DNA of 16,396 bases from Thermococcus sp. Lineage in GTDB: Archaea; Methanobacteriota_B; Thermococci; Thermococcales; Thermococcaceae. How positions within the stretch are numbered: the stretch's first letter is position 1; the number at the start of each line of letters is the position of its first letter. The stretch spans positions 1 through 16,396 of the forward strand of contig JAMOTW010000206.1 in assembly GCA_027062125.1 (NCBI GenBank), read 5' to 3'. The notes under the pieces were generated by a model that ran no database searches, was not told the DNA's origin, and saw only the letters and a list, made by a program, of their open reading frames with translations. The position numbers and the translations under genes were made by a program. Positions 5,805-13,374 of this stretch are shown in pieces.

Positions 5805-6947
5805 CACAATCTCTCTTAAATCCTTTAAAAACTCCTCAAGGTGCTCCTTCTTCACGTGGGGCATCATGACGATTCTAATGTAGCCCCTGTGGGCGCTTAT
5901 CCCCCAGCCGCGATCCTTGAGCTCCTCCTCGACCCTCTCCAGCTCCTCTGCCCCGAAGGAGACTATGTTCAAAACGGGCTCGCGGATGAGGTAAACATTG
6001 GGTATTTTCTTCAGCTCCGCCGCAAACCACCTGCTCAGCTCCATCGCCCGTTTAACGACGTCTTTGTACCCCTCGAAGCCGAGGTGCTTTATCATTGCCC
6101 AGACGGCTAAAGCGCTCGCACCTGGCCTCGTCCCGGTTATGGTGGCCTGCCATATCTTGCCCCCCGCCAGATACGGCGCCAGGATGCTTATCGCCTCCAG
6201 GTACTTCTTCTCGCGGAAGATTATTCCCCCCGCGGGGATGGGCACCATCCCCATCTTGTGGGGGTCTATGGTTATGCTCTTGACGCCCTTGAGCCGGAAG
6301 TCGAAGTCTGGTATATTGTAGCCGAGCTCTTTTGCAAAGGGTATCACGAAGCCGCCGAAGGCCGCATCCACGTGAAGGGGAAGGCCGTAGTCCAGGGCCA
6401 GGTCGCTCAAGGCGGGTATATCGTCGACGACGCCCAGCCCGGTCGTCCCGGCGATGCCGACTATCCCTATCGTGTCCTCGGTGATTTTGCTTTCCACGTC
6501 CCTCACATCGACGGAATAGTCCTCCCTCAGCTTCGCCCAGACGAGCTTCACCCCGAGCATCTCGCTTGCCTTGAGGAATGAGAAGTGTGCGCTCTCGGGG
6601 AGAATCAGCTCGGGGTTTTCAACCCCCGCCAAATTCCTGAAAGCCCTCACCGCCAGAATGTTTGCCTCGGTTCCGCCCGAGACGATGTGTCCGTAGCCCT
6701 TCTCGAGCCCGAGGAGGTTCGAGAGCATTTCGACTGCTTCCATCTCGACCCTCTGACTCCCGACGTGAAGCCCCGGGTCCCCGAGGTTCCGGTCTATGTA
6801 GCGCCCGACGATTTTGACCGCAAAGGGATGGGGGTATGTGCACATGCTCCCCAGGATCCTGCCCGAGTCGAACGTCAGGTCTTCAGCAGTCTTCCTCTCC
6901 AGCTCCTCAAGAACTTCCTCCTCGCTCGCGCCCTTCCTCGGGAACAT
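5793..6947 (-). CDS. mfnA: Group II PLP-dependent L-aspartate/L-tyrosine decarboxylase MfnA
   Basis: A 384-residue PLP enzyme of the archaeal MfnA family. In methanogens it makes tyramine for methanofuran; in Thermococcus the homologue acts mainly as aspartate decarboxylase, giving beta-alanine for coenzyme A. As this is not a methanogen, the CoA role is the likely one. The PLP lysine is K231 in SITIDPHKMGMVPIPAGG, the PLP-ring histidine is H121 (ESAHFS), and D194 in HVDAAFGGF binds the pyridine nitrogen; the N-terminal region has SGGTEANI (90-97). The ATG at 6947 follows GGTGA. Length is normal for the family and all key residues are present. It has its own promoter overlapping the antiporter stop, so it is probably transcribed separately. 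Substrate preference cannot be read from the sequence alone. Confidence 0.94.
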   Translation of the reverse strand: MFPRKGASEEEVLEELERKTAEDLTFDSGRILGSMCTYPHPFAVKIVGRYIDRNLGDPGLHVGSQRVEMEAVEMLSNLLGLEKGYGHIVSGGTEANILAVRAFRNLAGVENPELILPESAHFSFLKASEMLGVKLVWAKLREDYSVDVRDVESKITEDTIGIVGIAGTTGLGVVDDIPALSDLALDYGLPLHVDAAFGGFVIPFAKELGYNIPDFDFRLKGVKSITIDPHKMGMVPIPAGGIIFREKKYLEAISILAPYLAGGKIWQATITGTRPGASALAVWAMIKHLGFEGYKDVVKRAMELSRWFAAELKKIPNVYLIREPVLNIVSFGAEELERVEEELKDRGWGISAHRGYIRIVMMPHVKKEHLEEFLKDLREIVRKV

Positions 6948-6981
6948 TCTCTCACCAGCCTGAACCTACTCCCCCGGGGTG

Positions 6982-6998
6982 AATTTAAGCCTTTGCCC
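6982..6998 (-). promoter_or_regulatory. BRE/TATA promoter of mfnA, embedded in the antiporter stop
   Basis: On the minus strand GGGCAAAGG-CTTAAATT predicts a start near 6959, a 12-base leader and use of the GGTGA ribosome binding site (6956-6952). The TAA stop of the antiporter gene (6987-6985) forms the core of the TATA box, the same arrangement as at the next gene boundary (5793). Confidence 0.6.
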
Positions 6999-8160
6999 TC
7001 TTTATGTACTCCTTGAAGAACACCGGCGTCGTCAGTGCCGTGAGCATCGAGACCGCTATGACGCTGGCGAAGAGAACCTGGTCTATCAAGCCTGCGTTGA
7101 GGCCGAAGGTCAGTATGGCCAGCTCAAGGCTTCCCCTGCCCCCCATCCCGATGCCTATCAGCGCCGAATCGCTCCAGCTGAGGCCGAAGAGCTTCGCACC
7201 CAGCCCGCAGCCGAGGAGCTTCCCGAGGACGGCCGCGAGGTAGAGCGCCCCTATCAGGGCCAAACTGATGTCCCTAATCGGTGGGTTGAACATCAGGCCC
7301 ACGTAGATGAAGAAGAGCGGTATGAAGAACTCCGTGAGGACGACCTGGAGGTCCTCTATCAGCTCGTTGAGCTTTATCCTGGTCACGACGAGCGGATCCT
7401 TCCTCTCGCGGAGCCTGCTTATCGTCAGTCCGGCAAGGTAGGCGCCTATTATCTGGTTGAGCCCCACCCACTGGGCTATTATCGCGAGGGTGAAGGTGAG
7501 TATCAGGGTGAAGGTGAAGAAGACGTTGAGGTTCCTCACGATGGAGTAGAACCATCTGGCCCTCTTGAAGACGTACTCCGAGATGAGGAGTGTTATGGCT
7601 ATGAAGGCGAATATCTTGACGGTTAGGACTCCGAAGGCAGCCGCGTCAAGACTGCCCCCTGCCATGGCCGTGATTATTCCTATGAGGTAGACTGCCATTA
7701 TGTCGTCGGCGAAGGCCGCTCCCATTAGGATGGACGAGACCACCCTCTTGACGCGCTCCTTGACGAGGACGCCGCTGGTTACCTCTATGGCCGTGTTTCC
7801 GAGGGTTATTCCGATGAATATCGCCGCGGTGGTGCCCTTTCCAAAGAACTCCACGGTGAGGAAGCCGAGGGCGAAGGAGAAGGCCACCCCAAGGGCGGCA
7901 ACGACAATCGCCTTCTTGGTGTTCTGGGCTATCGCCGAGAAGTTGCTCGTGAGGCCCATGTAGAGCATCATCATTATGAGGCCGAACTCGGCGAGAACCT
8001 TGAGCTCCTCCGTCGGCTCTATCACGTCGAGGACGAAGGGTCCCAGGAGTATTCCGGTTAAAACATGGGCTATTATTGGGTGTATTTCGACCCTCTCGAA
8101 GAGCCACTCTATCGTCTTCGCCGTAACGAGGAGAATCGCCAGCGCCGCGAGGAAGTCCAC
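6985..8160 (-). CDS. CPA2-family Na+(K+)/H+ antiporter (NapA/KefB type)
   Basis: A 391-residue integral membrane protein with about 12-13 hydrophobic helices and no soluble domain. It belongs to the monovalent cation:proton antiporters, which exchange Na+ or K+ for H+ across the cytoplasmic membrane. The ion-binding pair of aspartates typical of electrogenic CPA2/NapA members is D152-D153 in GAAFADDIMAVYLIG. The unwound-helix region GNTAIEVTSGVL (121-132) and the later GMGGRGSLELAIL also fit the family. The C-terminal TrkA-N domain found in many KefB proteins is absent. The start is GTG at 8160, one base after the stop of the small DUF131-like gene (TGA-C-GTG), so the two are tightly coupled. 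Ion specificity is not determined by sequence. Confidence 0.9.
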   Translation of the reverse strand: MDFLAALAILLVTAKTIEWLFERVEIHPIIAHVLTGILLGPFVLDVIEPTEELKVLAEFGLIMMMLYMGLTSNFSAIAQNTKKAIVVAALGVAFSFALGFLTVEFFGKGTTAAIFIGITLGNTAIEVTSGVLVKERVKRVVSSILMGAAFADDIMAVYLIGIITAMAGGSLDAAAFGVLTVKIFAFIAITLLISEYVFKRARWFYSIVRNLNVFFTFTLILTFTLAIIAQWVGLNQIIGAYLAGLTISRLRERKDPLVVTRIKLNELIEDLQVVLTEFFIPLFFIYVGLMFNPPIRDISLALIGALYLAAVLGKLLGCGLGAKLFGLSWSDSALIGIGMGGRGSLELAILTFGLNAGLIDQVLFASVIAVSMLTALTTPVFFKEYIKRAKA

Positions 8161-8161
8161 G

Positions 8162-8410
8162 TCAGTCCCCCCTTGAGAGAAGCGCCGCTATTATCCAGAG
8201 CGCCATCAGGACTATCGCCAGAACCATCGCCATCCCTGCCGCTCCCCTGCTCGTCCCGAAGACTATCGGTATCGGGCCTATCATTATCACCCCGCCGCCT
8301 TCCACGTCGGTCTCTCCCCCGATGGCGGAAACGAGTGTCCCGATGAAAACTAACAGGAAGCCGATGAATATAAGCGCCATCCCGCTCAGTATCAGCGTTT
8401 TCCCATCCAT
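8162..8410 (-). CDS. Small two-helix membrane protein, DUF131-like
   Basis: An 82-residue protein with two transmembrane helices: LILSGMALIFIGFLLVFIG near the N-terminus and MAMVLAIVLMALWIIAALL near the C-terminus. The loop between them contains GGVIMIGPIPIVFGTS. This loop and size recall the archaeal DUF131/TIGR00304 family, which has no known function. The longer frame (from TTG at 8458) is rejected. The ATG at 8410 is about 27 bases from a TATA (TTTTAAAA, 8434-8441), so the mRNA is likely leaderless. It is one base from the antiporter start and may be an accessory or assembly partner of it, which is inference from position only. Confidence 0.78.
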   Translation of the reverse strand: MDGKTLILSGMALIFIGFLLVFIGTLVSAIGGETDVEGGGVIMIGPIPIVFGTSRGAAGMAMVLAIVLMALWIIAALLSRGD

Positions 8411-8433
8411 ACGGTATGGGCTTCCCTTCCACC

Positions 8434-8468
8434 TTTTAAAACTTAGCGCCGAACCCAAAGGGTTAAAA
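8434..8468. promoter_or_regulatory. Divergent promoter region between the DUF131-antiporter and HAD-kinase operons
   Basis: The self-complementary TTTTAAAA (8434-8441) is about 27 bases from the ATG at 8410 on the minus strand. Read on the plus strand it gives a start near 8464, upstream of the HAD ribosome binding site GGAGGGG (8474-8480). A second TATA-like GGTTAAAACG (8461-8470) lies 26 bases from the HAD ATG. Whether one element serves both directions cannot be settled by reading. Confidence 0.5.
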
Positions 8469-8490
8469 CGCCCGGAGGGGATTCTTCAAC

Positions 8491-9186
8491 ATGCTTGTGC
8501 TCGTTGACCTCGACGACACTCTCTGCAACACCTGGGAGGCCGCCAGGTACAGCGTTCTCCGCCTGATACCCTATCTGCTCAGACGGAGGAAGTTCAAGGC
8601 GTTCTTCTACATAATTACTGCCCGCTACCGGGAGCTGGAGCAGTCGAGGGAATTCCACACTCTGGATTTCGATAAGCTCGTCGAGAGGGTGATGGGCAAG
8701 GTCTACGCAAAAATCAGCCCGGACGAGCTGGACGAGATAACGGAACTGGTTGATAGGGTGTTCTTCTCCAATCTGAAGCTTTATCCCGATGCCATCCCCT
8801 TCCTGAAGGGACTCAAGGCAATGGGGGCGAAGCTCGTTCTCGTAACGGACTCCTCGACCAAGTGGCAGAGGAAGAAGCTCGAGTACCTTGGCATAAAGGA
8901 CTACTTTGACGCCCTCATAATAAGCGGCGAGACCGGCCACAGCAAGCTCGAACCCCACAACTTCCGCCTCGCGAAGCACCTGTTCCCGGACGACGAGGTC
9001 TACATGGTAGGGGACAGGGACGAGACTGACATGCGCGGCGGGAAGGATATAGGCGCGACGACGATACTCGTCCAGAGGGGCTACTTCAGGGGAAGACTCG
9101 CGAAGCACGCGGACTACGTGGTCAAAGACCTCGTTGAGGCCCTGGAGGTGATAAGGCGTGAGCATGAAAAGCGAGCTGAAGCGTAA
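8491..9186 (+). CDS. HAD-superfamily hydrolase (phosphatase-like)
   Basis: A 231-residue cytoplasmic haloacid-dehalogenase-family enzyme. Motif I is DLDDT with nucleophile D6 and acid/base D8; motif II is LVLVTDSS (T119); the motif III lysine is K152 (GHSKLEP); motif IV is MVGDRDETD (D175, D180). A helical cap lies between residues 13 and about 95, as in subclass IA members (phosphoglycolate phosphatase-like). The ATG at 8491 has GGAGGGG ten bases upstream. Its 3' end overlaps the next gene by 29 bases in another frame, implying translational coupling with the dolichol-kinase-like protein. Substrate is unknown; a phosphorylated sugar, nucleotide or lipid head group is possible, and the pairing suggests a link with polyprenyl phosphate metabolism, which is a guess. 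Confidence 0.88.
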   Translation: MLVLVDLDDTLCNTWEAARYSVLRLIPYLLRRRKFKAFFYIITARYRELEQSREFHTLDFDKLVERVMGKVYAKISPDELDEITELVDRVFFSNLKLYPDAIPFLKGLKAMGAKLVLVTDSSTKWQRKKLEYLGIKDYFDALIISGETGHSKLEPHNFRLAKHLFPDDEVYMVGDRDETDMRGGKDIGATTILVQRGYFRGRLAKHADYVVKDLVEALEVIRREHEKRAEA

Positions 9187-9787
9187 GTCCCTCCACCTCA
9201 CTGGCCTGAGCGTTCCCCTCTCCTACTACCTCTTTGGGAGGGAGCTGACCCTCACCTTCATAGGCATAGCCTTCTTCGTCTTCGTCATCCTCGAGCCCTT
9301 CAGGATAATAGAGGAGCTGAGGGACAACATAAAGAGGAGGCTTAGGATTTACGTCGATGAGGACGTCATGGGCAGGGTGGAGGTTTTGGAGAAGCAGATA
9401 GACGAGATAACCCGCTCCCACGAGCGCTACCGCGTCGCGGCGCACATCTACTTCGCGGCAGCGTCCTTCATAGTCGTCTACTTCTTCCCGATGGAGGTGG
9501 CCGTTGGCGCCATAACGGTCGCAACCGTCGGCGATGCCCTGGCTGCCATAGTGGGCAAGTCCTTCGGCAGGCACCGCTTCTCCAACGGGAAGAGCCTCGA
9601 GGGTAGTTTGGCCTACTTCCTCTCCGGTGTGGCAATACTCTGGCCCCTCGTCGGCCTCCCCCTTGCCGTCATCGGCTCCCTGGCCGGGACCGTAGCCGAG
9701 TTCTACAACCTCCCGCCGGACGACAACTTCTCGAACCAGCTGGCGATAGCCATAGTCATATACCTCACCGACGTTCTACTCCTGTAA
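9158..9787 (+). CDS. Dolichol kinase / CTP-dependent lipid kinase family membrane protein
   Basis: A 209-residue integral membrane protein of the SEC59/diacylglycerol kinase (CTP transferase-like) family. Members phosphorylate polyprenols or diacylglycerol with CTP at the membrane. The N-terminus has the family's ELKRKSLHLTG. The catalytic stretch is VGDALAAIVGKSFGRHRF followed by GKSLEGSLAYF, with D126 and K145-S-L-E-G as the conserved residues. A long hydrophilic insert (about 50-92, RIIEELRDNIKRR onwards) separates the first helices from the core. The start is GTG at 9158, seven bases after GGAGGTG; an ATG two codons later is less well placed. It overlaps the HAD gene by 29 bases. In archaea this family is proposed to make dolichyl phosphate for N-glycosylation; the family is clear but the lipid substrate is not. 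Confidence 0.83.
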   Translation: MSMKSELKRKSLHLTGLSVPLSYYLFGRELTLTFIGIAFFVFVILEPFRIIEELRDNIKRRLRIYVDEDVMGRVEVLEKQIDEITRSHERYRVAAHIYFAAASFIVVYFFPMEVAVGAITVATVGDALAAIVGKSFGRHRFSNGKSLEGSLAYFLSGVAILWPLVGLPLAVIGSLAGTVAEFYNLPPDDNFSNQLAIAIVIYLTDVLLL

Positions 9788-9801
9788 TCCTGTGTTCTCC
9801 C

Positions 9802-9852
9802 CTCGTTTTCTCAGACTGGGCGCTCAGAAAAGAGGGAATGGAATAAAACGAG
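9802..9852. terminator. Inverted repeat between convergent genes
   Basis: CTCGTTTT (9802-9809) and AAAACGAG (9845-9852) are perfect complements flanking a second imperfect hairpin (TTTCTCAG ... CTCAGAAA). It lies between the stops of the kinase-like gene and the convergent secreted protein gene, so it could end transcripts from both sides. Its T-runs are short. Confidence 0.4.
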
Positions 9853-9865
9853 AAAAGCGGGGCGG

Positions 9866-12800
9866 TCACTCTATCGTGACCGTCGCGAACTCGGCGAAGG
9901 TGTCGACGTCGCCCCACTCCTGTCCGGGGTCGGTGTCCTTAACGGCATCCTGGAGCGGCAGGCTGTCGACGGCGGAATCGCCGGCACCCTGTCCGGTCAC
10001 GTAGGCGACGAGGCTTATCTCGGCAGGCTTTCCACCGAGGGCCTTCCACGGAATCGCTATCTCGAGCGTCTGCAGTCCGTTCTCCGAGCCGCCGGTGTAG
10101 GCGTAGAAGCCGACCCACTTGAGGTCCTCGTACTTCCAGCTTCCGTCGTTCCAGAGCATGAACTGGGCGCTGGTTATGTTGCTGGTCCCCTGGTCTCCGA
10201 AGAACTCCCCGTTCCAGAAGAAGTAGAGCTGGGCATCCACTCCCCTCTCGAAGTTGACCTTCCTGGCCCAGCTGTCCTGGCCGGTGGTGTAGCCGCCGTC
10301 CTTGTAGTCGAGGGATATGCCGTAGGCGACCCTCCAGGAGGCCTTGTTCTCGGTGGTTATCGCTATGTAGAGGAACTGGTCGTCGTAGTCGACGTAGAGG
10401 GCCTTGAGGTTCGCTCCGTCCTGGCCGTAGCCGGTCTCATCTACCGCCACCGGCTCGACGCTCCAGTCGTCGAGGTTGCCGTCTATGGTCTTGGTGAGGT
10501 TCTTGGCGAGCTCCTCCATGTACTTCTCCCTCTCCAGCTCGCCGCTCTGGGCCTTCTCGAGCATGGCCTCCATCTCGCTGACTACCTTCTTGAGGCCGGT
10601 GTAGGCGCGGTATATCTTGAGCGAGGCGCCGAAGGCGTAGTTCGGGCTGTCTATGAGCTCCTTACCCTCGTTGTAGAGCCTTAGGAGGTCCATGACCTCG
10701 TTCTCGAGCTCGCCGAGCCTCTTCATCATGTCGTCGGTGAGGGGCATGTTCCTGAGCTGGCTGTCCAGCTCGGTGTACCTGGCGTAGTCCTTCTCGAAGT
10801 GCCTGACGCCGTAGTACCTGTTGTGAACCACGAAGGCGTTCTGGAAGGCCATGAGCCTCTGGAGCTTGACGGTGGTTATGCTCGCGCCCTCAACCACGTT
10901 GTCCATCTTTATCGTGACGTAGTAGTCCGGGATGTTGTCGGCGAGCTCCTTCACGGTGGTCGGCTCCATCGTGAGGGTGTCGACTATGTCGCTTATTCCA
11001 TCGTTGGCGAAGTCGTTTCCGAAGTTCCAGACGCCCTCGCCGTAGCTGAAGCCGGTGGCGACCTGGAACCTGAAGCTCTTGGCGCCCTCGAAGACGCTCA
11101 GCGGGACCCTCACCTCGATGGTGTTCCTGGAGAGGTCGACTCCGACGAGGGCACCGCTGACGACGGTTATGTTCCCGTCGGGCTTAACGAAGTAGAGCAA
11201 CGAGAGCTTGCTGTTGTCGGCCGGGGCGGTCGCCTTGGTCTGGCCGGTGTACTGGTTCCCGGCGAGGTTGATGGCCATCTGTACGTCCCACTTGAGCGGT
11301 GTTCTCGTGTCCATCTCGCCCGCAAACCAGTCGGCGCCGCCGTCCTTGTAGTCTATCGGGACGGCTACGAAGGTAGCTCCGTTGTCGCCTATCTTTATGT
11401 TGCCCATGTCGGCGAACTTGAAGAGGAAGTAGACGTAGCGGTCGTCCTTGGTGACGCCGACCTCGGTCAGGTCTGCGTGGGATGAGGTCCCTCCCGGCAG
11501 ATACGGGTCCTTCTCGGTCCTCTGGTCCCCAACGGGGTCGCTCCAGATGAAGTAGCCGTTCTGGACGGTGTAGGAGTTGGGGGTTACGTTGACCGCTATC
11601 CAGTCATCGGGGTTGCCGTCGACGTCGATGTTGCCCACCCAGACGACCTGAACGTTCATCGTGAACTCGTTGTTGGTCTCGCTGGCCTCCGGTATGGCGT
11701 TCTCCTCGTCGACGACGGCCCTTATCGTGTAGGTTCCGGTCGCGTTGGGCTTCCAGGTGAAGGTGAACCACTTCTCCTCGCTTGGGCCGAGGTCAACCGT
11801 CCAGTTGGCCGCGAGGGTTCCGTTGACGTAGACCTTAACGCTCGCGTTCTCCGCCGGCAGGGAGCCCTCGTTCTTAACGGTGACGTTGTAGACGGCGTTC
11901 CTGTTGAGGCCGACCACGCCAGGCCCGCTAACGCTCGCGGTCAGGTCGGCCATGAGGAACCACTCGCCGACAAGCATGCTGGTGAAGGTGTCGGTGTCTC
12001 CCCACTCGTTTCCGATGTTGGAGTAGTCTATCGCCGGATCCACGGGGAGGCTGTCAACGGCAGAGCCACCGCTACCGGTTATCCAGGCCATGACCGCGAA
12101 CTTCGAGCGCTTGCCGCCGAGGGCGCTCCACGGAATGGCTATCTCGAGGGTCTGAAGGCCGGTCGAGGTGTCCCCTGTGTAGGCGAACTTGGCCCCGACG
12201 GCGGCCAGGCTTCCATAGTTCCAGCCGCTTCCGGTGTAGGTGTTGAAGTTGTCGGTGCCCATTCCGCTGTCCCAGCCCCACCAGAAGTAGAGTTCGTAAT
12301 CGACCGCGAACCCGTTGGCGAACTCGATGCTCCTACCCCATGAATCACCGCCGGATACGTAGCCGTTTCCGGTTCCGGGGTCAACGTCTATTCCTATTCC
12401 ATAGGCGACGTCCCAGCTTCCCGTGTTGTTGGTCTTGATGGCTATGTAGAGGTACTGGTCGTCCCAGGCGACGTACATCCTGTCCATGTTGGCCCCGGCA
12501 AGTCCGTTGTCCTTCCCGGCCACCATGAGGTCGGCGTCGCTCCAGTCGCTCAGGTTGCCGTCTATGGTCTTCGGGGCGACGTAGATGACCGCCATGCTGG
12601 TGAAGGTGTCGGTGTCTCCCCACTCGTTTCCGATGTTGGAGTAGTCTATCGCCGGGTCAACCGGAAGGCTGTCAACTGCGGAACCGCCACTGCCGGTGAC
12701 CCACGCCATCACGGCTATCTTCTCCGGCTTTCCGCCCAGGGCACTCCACGGTATCCTTATCTCGACCGTCTGAAGGCCGGTTGAGGTGTCGCCGGTGTAG

Positions 12801-13279
12801 GCGAAGCTCCCGCCAACGCCGGAGATGCTGTTGTAGCTCCAGCCACTTCCGGTGTAGGTGTTGAAGTTGTCGGTGCCCATTCCGCTGTCCCAGCCCCACC
12901 AGAAGTAAACCTCGTAGTCCGGGGCAAAGCCGTTCGAGAACTCAACGCTCCTTCCCCAGGAGTCTCCACCGGAAACGTAGCCGTTCCCGGTTCCGGGGTC
13001 AACGTCTATCCCTATTCCATAGGCGATGTCCCAGCTTCCGGTGTTGTTCGTCTTGATTGCGATGTACAGATACTGGTCGTCCCACGAAACGTAGAGCCTG
13101 TCGAGGTTTGCTCCGGCAAGTCCGTTGTCCCGGCCGGTTGAGATAATGTCTGCGGAAGTCCAGTCGCTCAGGTCTCCGTCCATGATTTTAGTACCGTACA
13201 TAGCGCTGACGAAGTTCGATATGGGCACTAAACTAAACAGCAGAACCGACATCAACACAAATGCGGTAGCTTTCTTCAC
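9866..13279 (-). CDS. Large secreted DOMON/CBM9-like binding protein with CARDB and helical domains, no catalytic domain
   Basis: A 1137-residue secreted protein. A signal peptide (KK, hydrophobic core, ending NFVSA) covers about residues 1-26. Then come two near-identical beta-rich modules of 206 residues (about 30-235 and 236-442; DGNLSDW start, WDDQYLYIAIKTNN, WGDTDTFTSM end), a CARDB-like Ig domain (about 445-545), a divergent DOMON/CBM9-like domain (550-785, NIDVDGNPDDW), a charged helical, probably coiled segment (800-930), and a third copy of the first module (933-1137). These modules resemble the carbohydrate-binding parts of archaeal amylopullulanases. No glycosidase or membrane anchor is seen. 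The GTG at 13279, six bases after GGAGGTG, is the likely start; the GTG at 13288 lies in that site. It is divergent from the glucanotransferase gene. A role in binding alpha-glucan outside the cell is inferred. Confidence 0.88.
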   Translation of the reverse strand: MKKATAFVLMSVLLFSLVPISNFVSAMYGTKIMDGDLSDWTSADIISTGRDNGLAGANLDRLYVSWDDQYLYIAIKTNNTGSWDIAYGIGIDVDPGTGNGYVSGGDSWGRSVEFSNGFAPDYEVYFWWGWDSGMGTDNFNTYTGSGWSYNSISGVGGSFAYTGDTSTGLQTVEIRIPWSALGGKPEKIAVMAWVTGSGGSAVDSLPVDPAIDYSNIGNEWGDTDTFTSMAVIYVAPKTIDGNLSDWSDADLMVAGKDNGLAGANMDRMYVAWDDQYLYIAIKTNNTGSWDVAYGIGIDVDPGTGNGYVSGGDSWGRSIEFANGFAVDYELYFWWGWDSGMGTDNFNTYTGSGWNYGSLAAVGAKFAYTGDTSTGLQTLEIAIPWSALGGKRSKFAVMAWITGSGGSAVDSLPVDPAIDYSNIGNEWGDTDTFTSMLVGEWFLMADLTASVSGPGVVGLNRNAVYNVTVKNEGSLPAENASVKVYVNGTLAANWTVDLGPSEEKWFTFTWKPNATGTYTIRAVVDEENAIPEASETNNEFTMNVQVVWVGNIDVDGNPDDWIAVNVTPNSYTVQNGYFIWSDPVGDQRTEKDPYLPGGTSSHADLTEVGVTKDDRYVYFLFKFADMGNIKIGDNGATFVAVPIDYKDGGADWFAGEMDTRTPLKWDVQMAINLAGNQYTGQTKATAPADNSKLSLLYFVKPDGNITVVSGALVGVDLSRNTIEVRVPLSVFEGAKSFRFQVATGFSYGEGVWNFGNDFANDGISDIVDTLTMEPTTVKELADNIPDYYVTIKMDNVVEGASITTVKLQRLMAFQNAFVVHNRYYGVRHFEKDYARYTELDSQLRNMPLTDDMMKRLGELENEVMDLLRLYNEGKELIDSPNYAFGASLKIYRAYTGLKKVVSEMEAMLEKAQSGELEREKYMEELAKNLTKTIDGNLDDWSVEPVAVDETGYGQDGANLKALYVDYDDQFLYIAITTENKASWRVAYGISLDYKDGGYTTGQDSWARKVNFERGVDAQLYFFWNGEFFGDQGTSNITSAQFMLWNDGSWKYEDLKWVGFYAYTGGSENGLQTLEIAIPWKALGGKPAEISLVAYVTGQGAGDSAVDSLPLQDAVKDTDPGQEWGDVDTFAEFATVTIE
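11975..13190 (-). repeat. Two 618-bp tandem direct repeats within the secreted protein gene
   Basis: Two consecutive units have a period of exactly 618 bases (206 codons). Long stretches are base-for-base identical; for example 11975-12037 equals 12593-12655 over 63 bases. The stretch around 12235-12298 (TTGAAGTTGTCGGTGCCCAT and onward) recurs at the same 618-base offset. Synonymous positions are also conserved, which points to recent duplication or gene conversion rather than selection on protein alone. The third module (9866-10490) is far more diverged. Confidence 0.9.
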
Positions 13280-13354
13280 ATTATCCACCTCCGGAGGGGT
13301 CGAGTCCCCAAGGGTGTACGGTGATCACCCGTAGTGAGTACTACGAGAAAAAGG

Positions 13355-13362
13355 TTTATATG
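13355..13362. promoter_or_regulatory. TATA box apparently shared by the glucanotransferase and the divergent secreted-protein gene
   Basis: TTTATATG (plus) is preceded by GAGAAAAAGG, a good BRE, and predicts a plus-strand start near 13384 and a 30-base leader for the glucanotransferase. Read on the minus strand it is CATATAAA preceded by GGAAAGAAAGG, also a good BRE. That predicts a start near 13332 and a leader of about 53 bases for the secreted protein. No other good minus-strand TATA was found between 13289 and 13400. Confidence 0.7.
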
Positions 13363-13374
13363 CCTTTCTTTCCA

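Noticed and set aside
9787..9866. Possible C/D sRNA in the gap between convergent genes (CTGA-like motifs on the minus strand)
   Set aside because: No C box (RTGATGA) is present on either strand; the inverted repeats fit a terminator better.
10799..11485. 228-codon plus-strand open frame inside the secreted protein gene
   Set aside because: It is antisense to a well-supported gene, has no promoter or ribosome binding site, and its Val/Glu/Asp-rich protein is typical of reverse-frame shadows.
11975..13190. 618-bp direct repeats as an insertion sequence or composite element
   Set aside because: The repeats are in frame, coincide with protein modules and contain no transposase or terminal inverted repeats.
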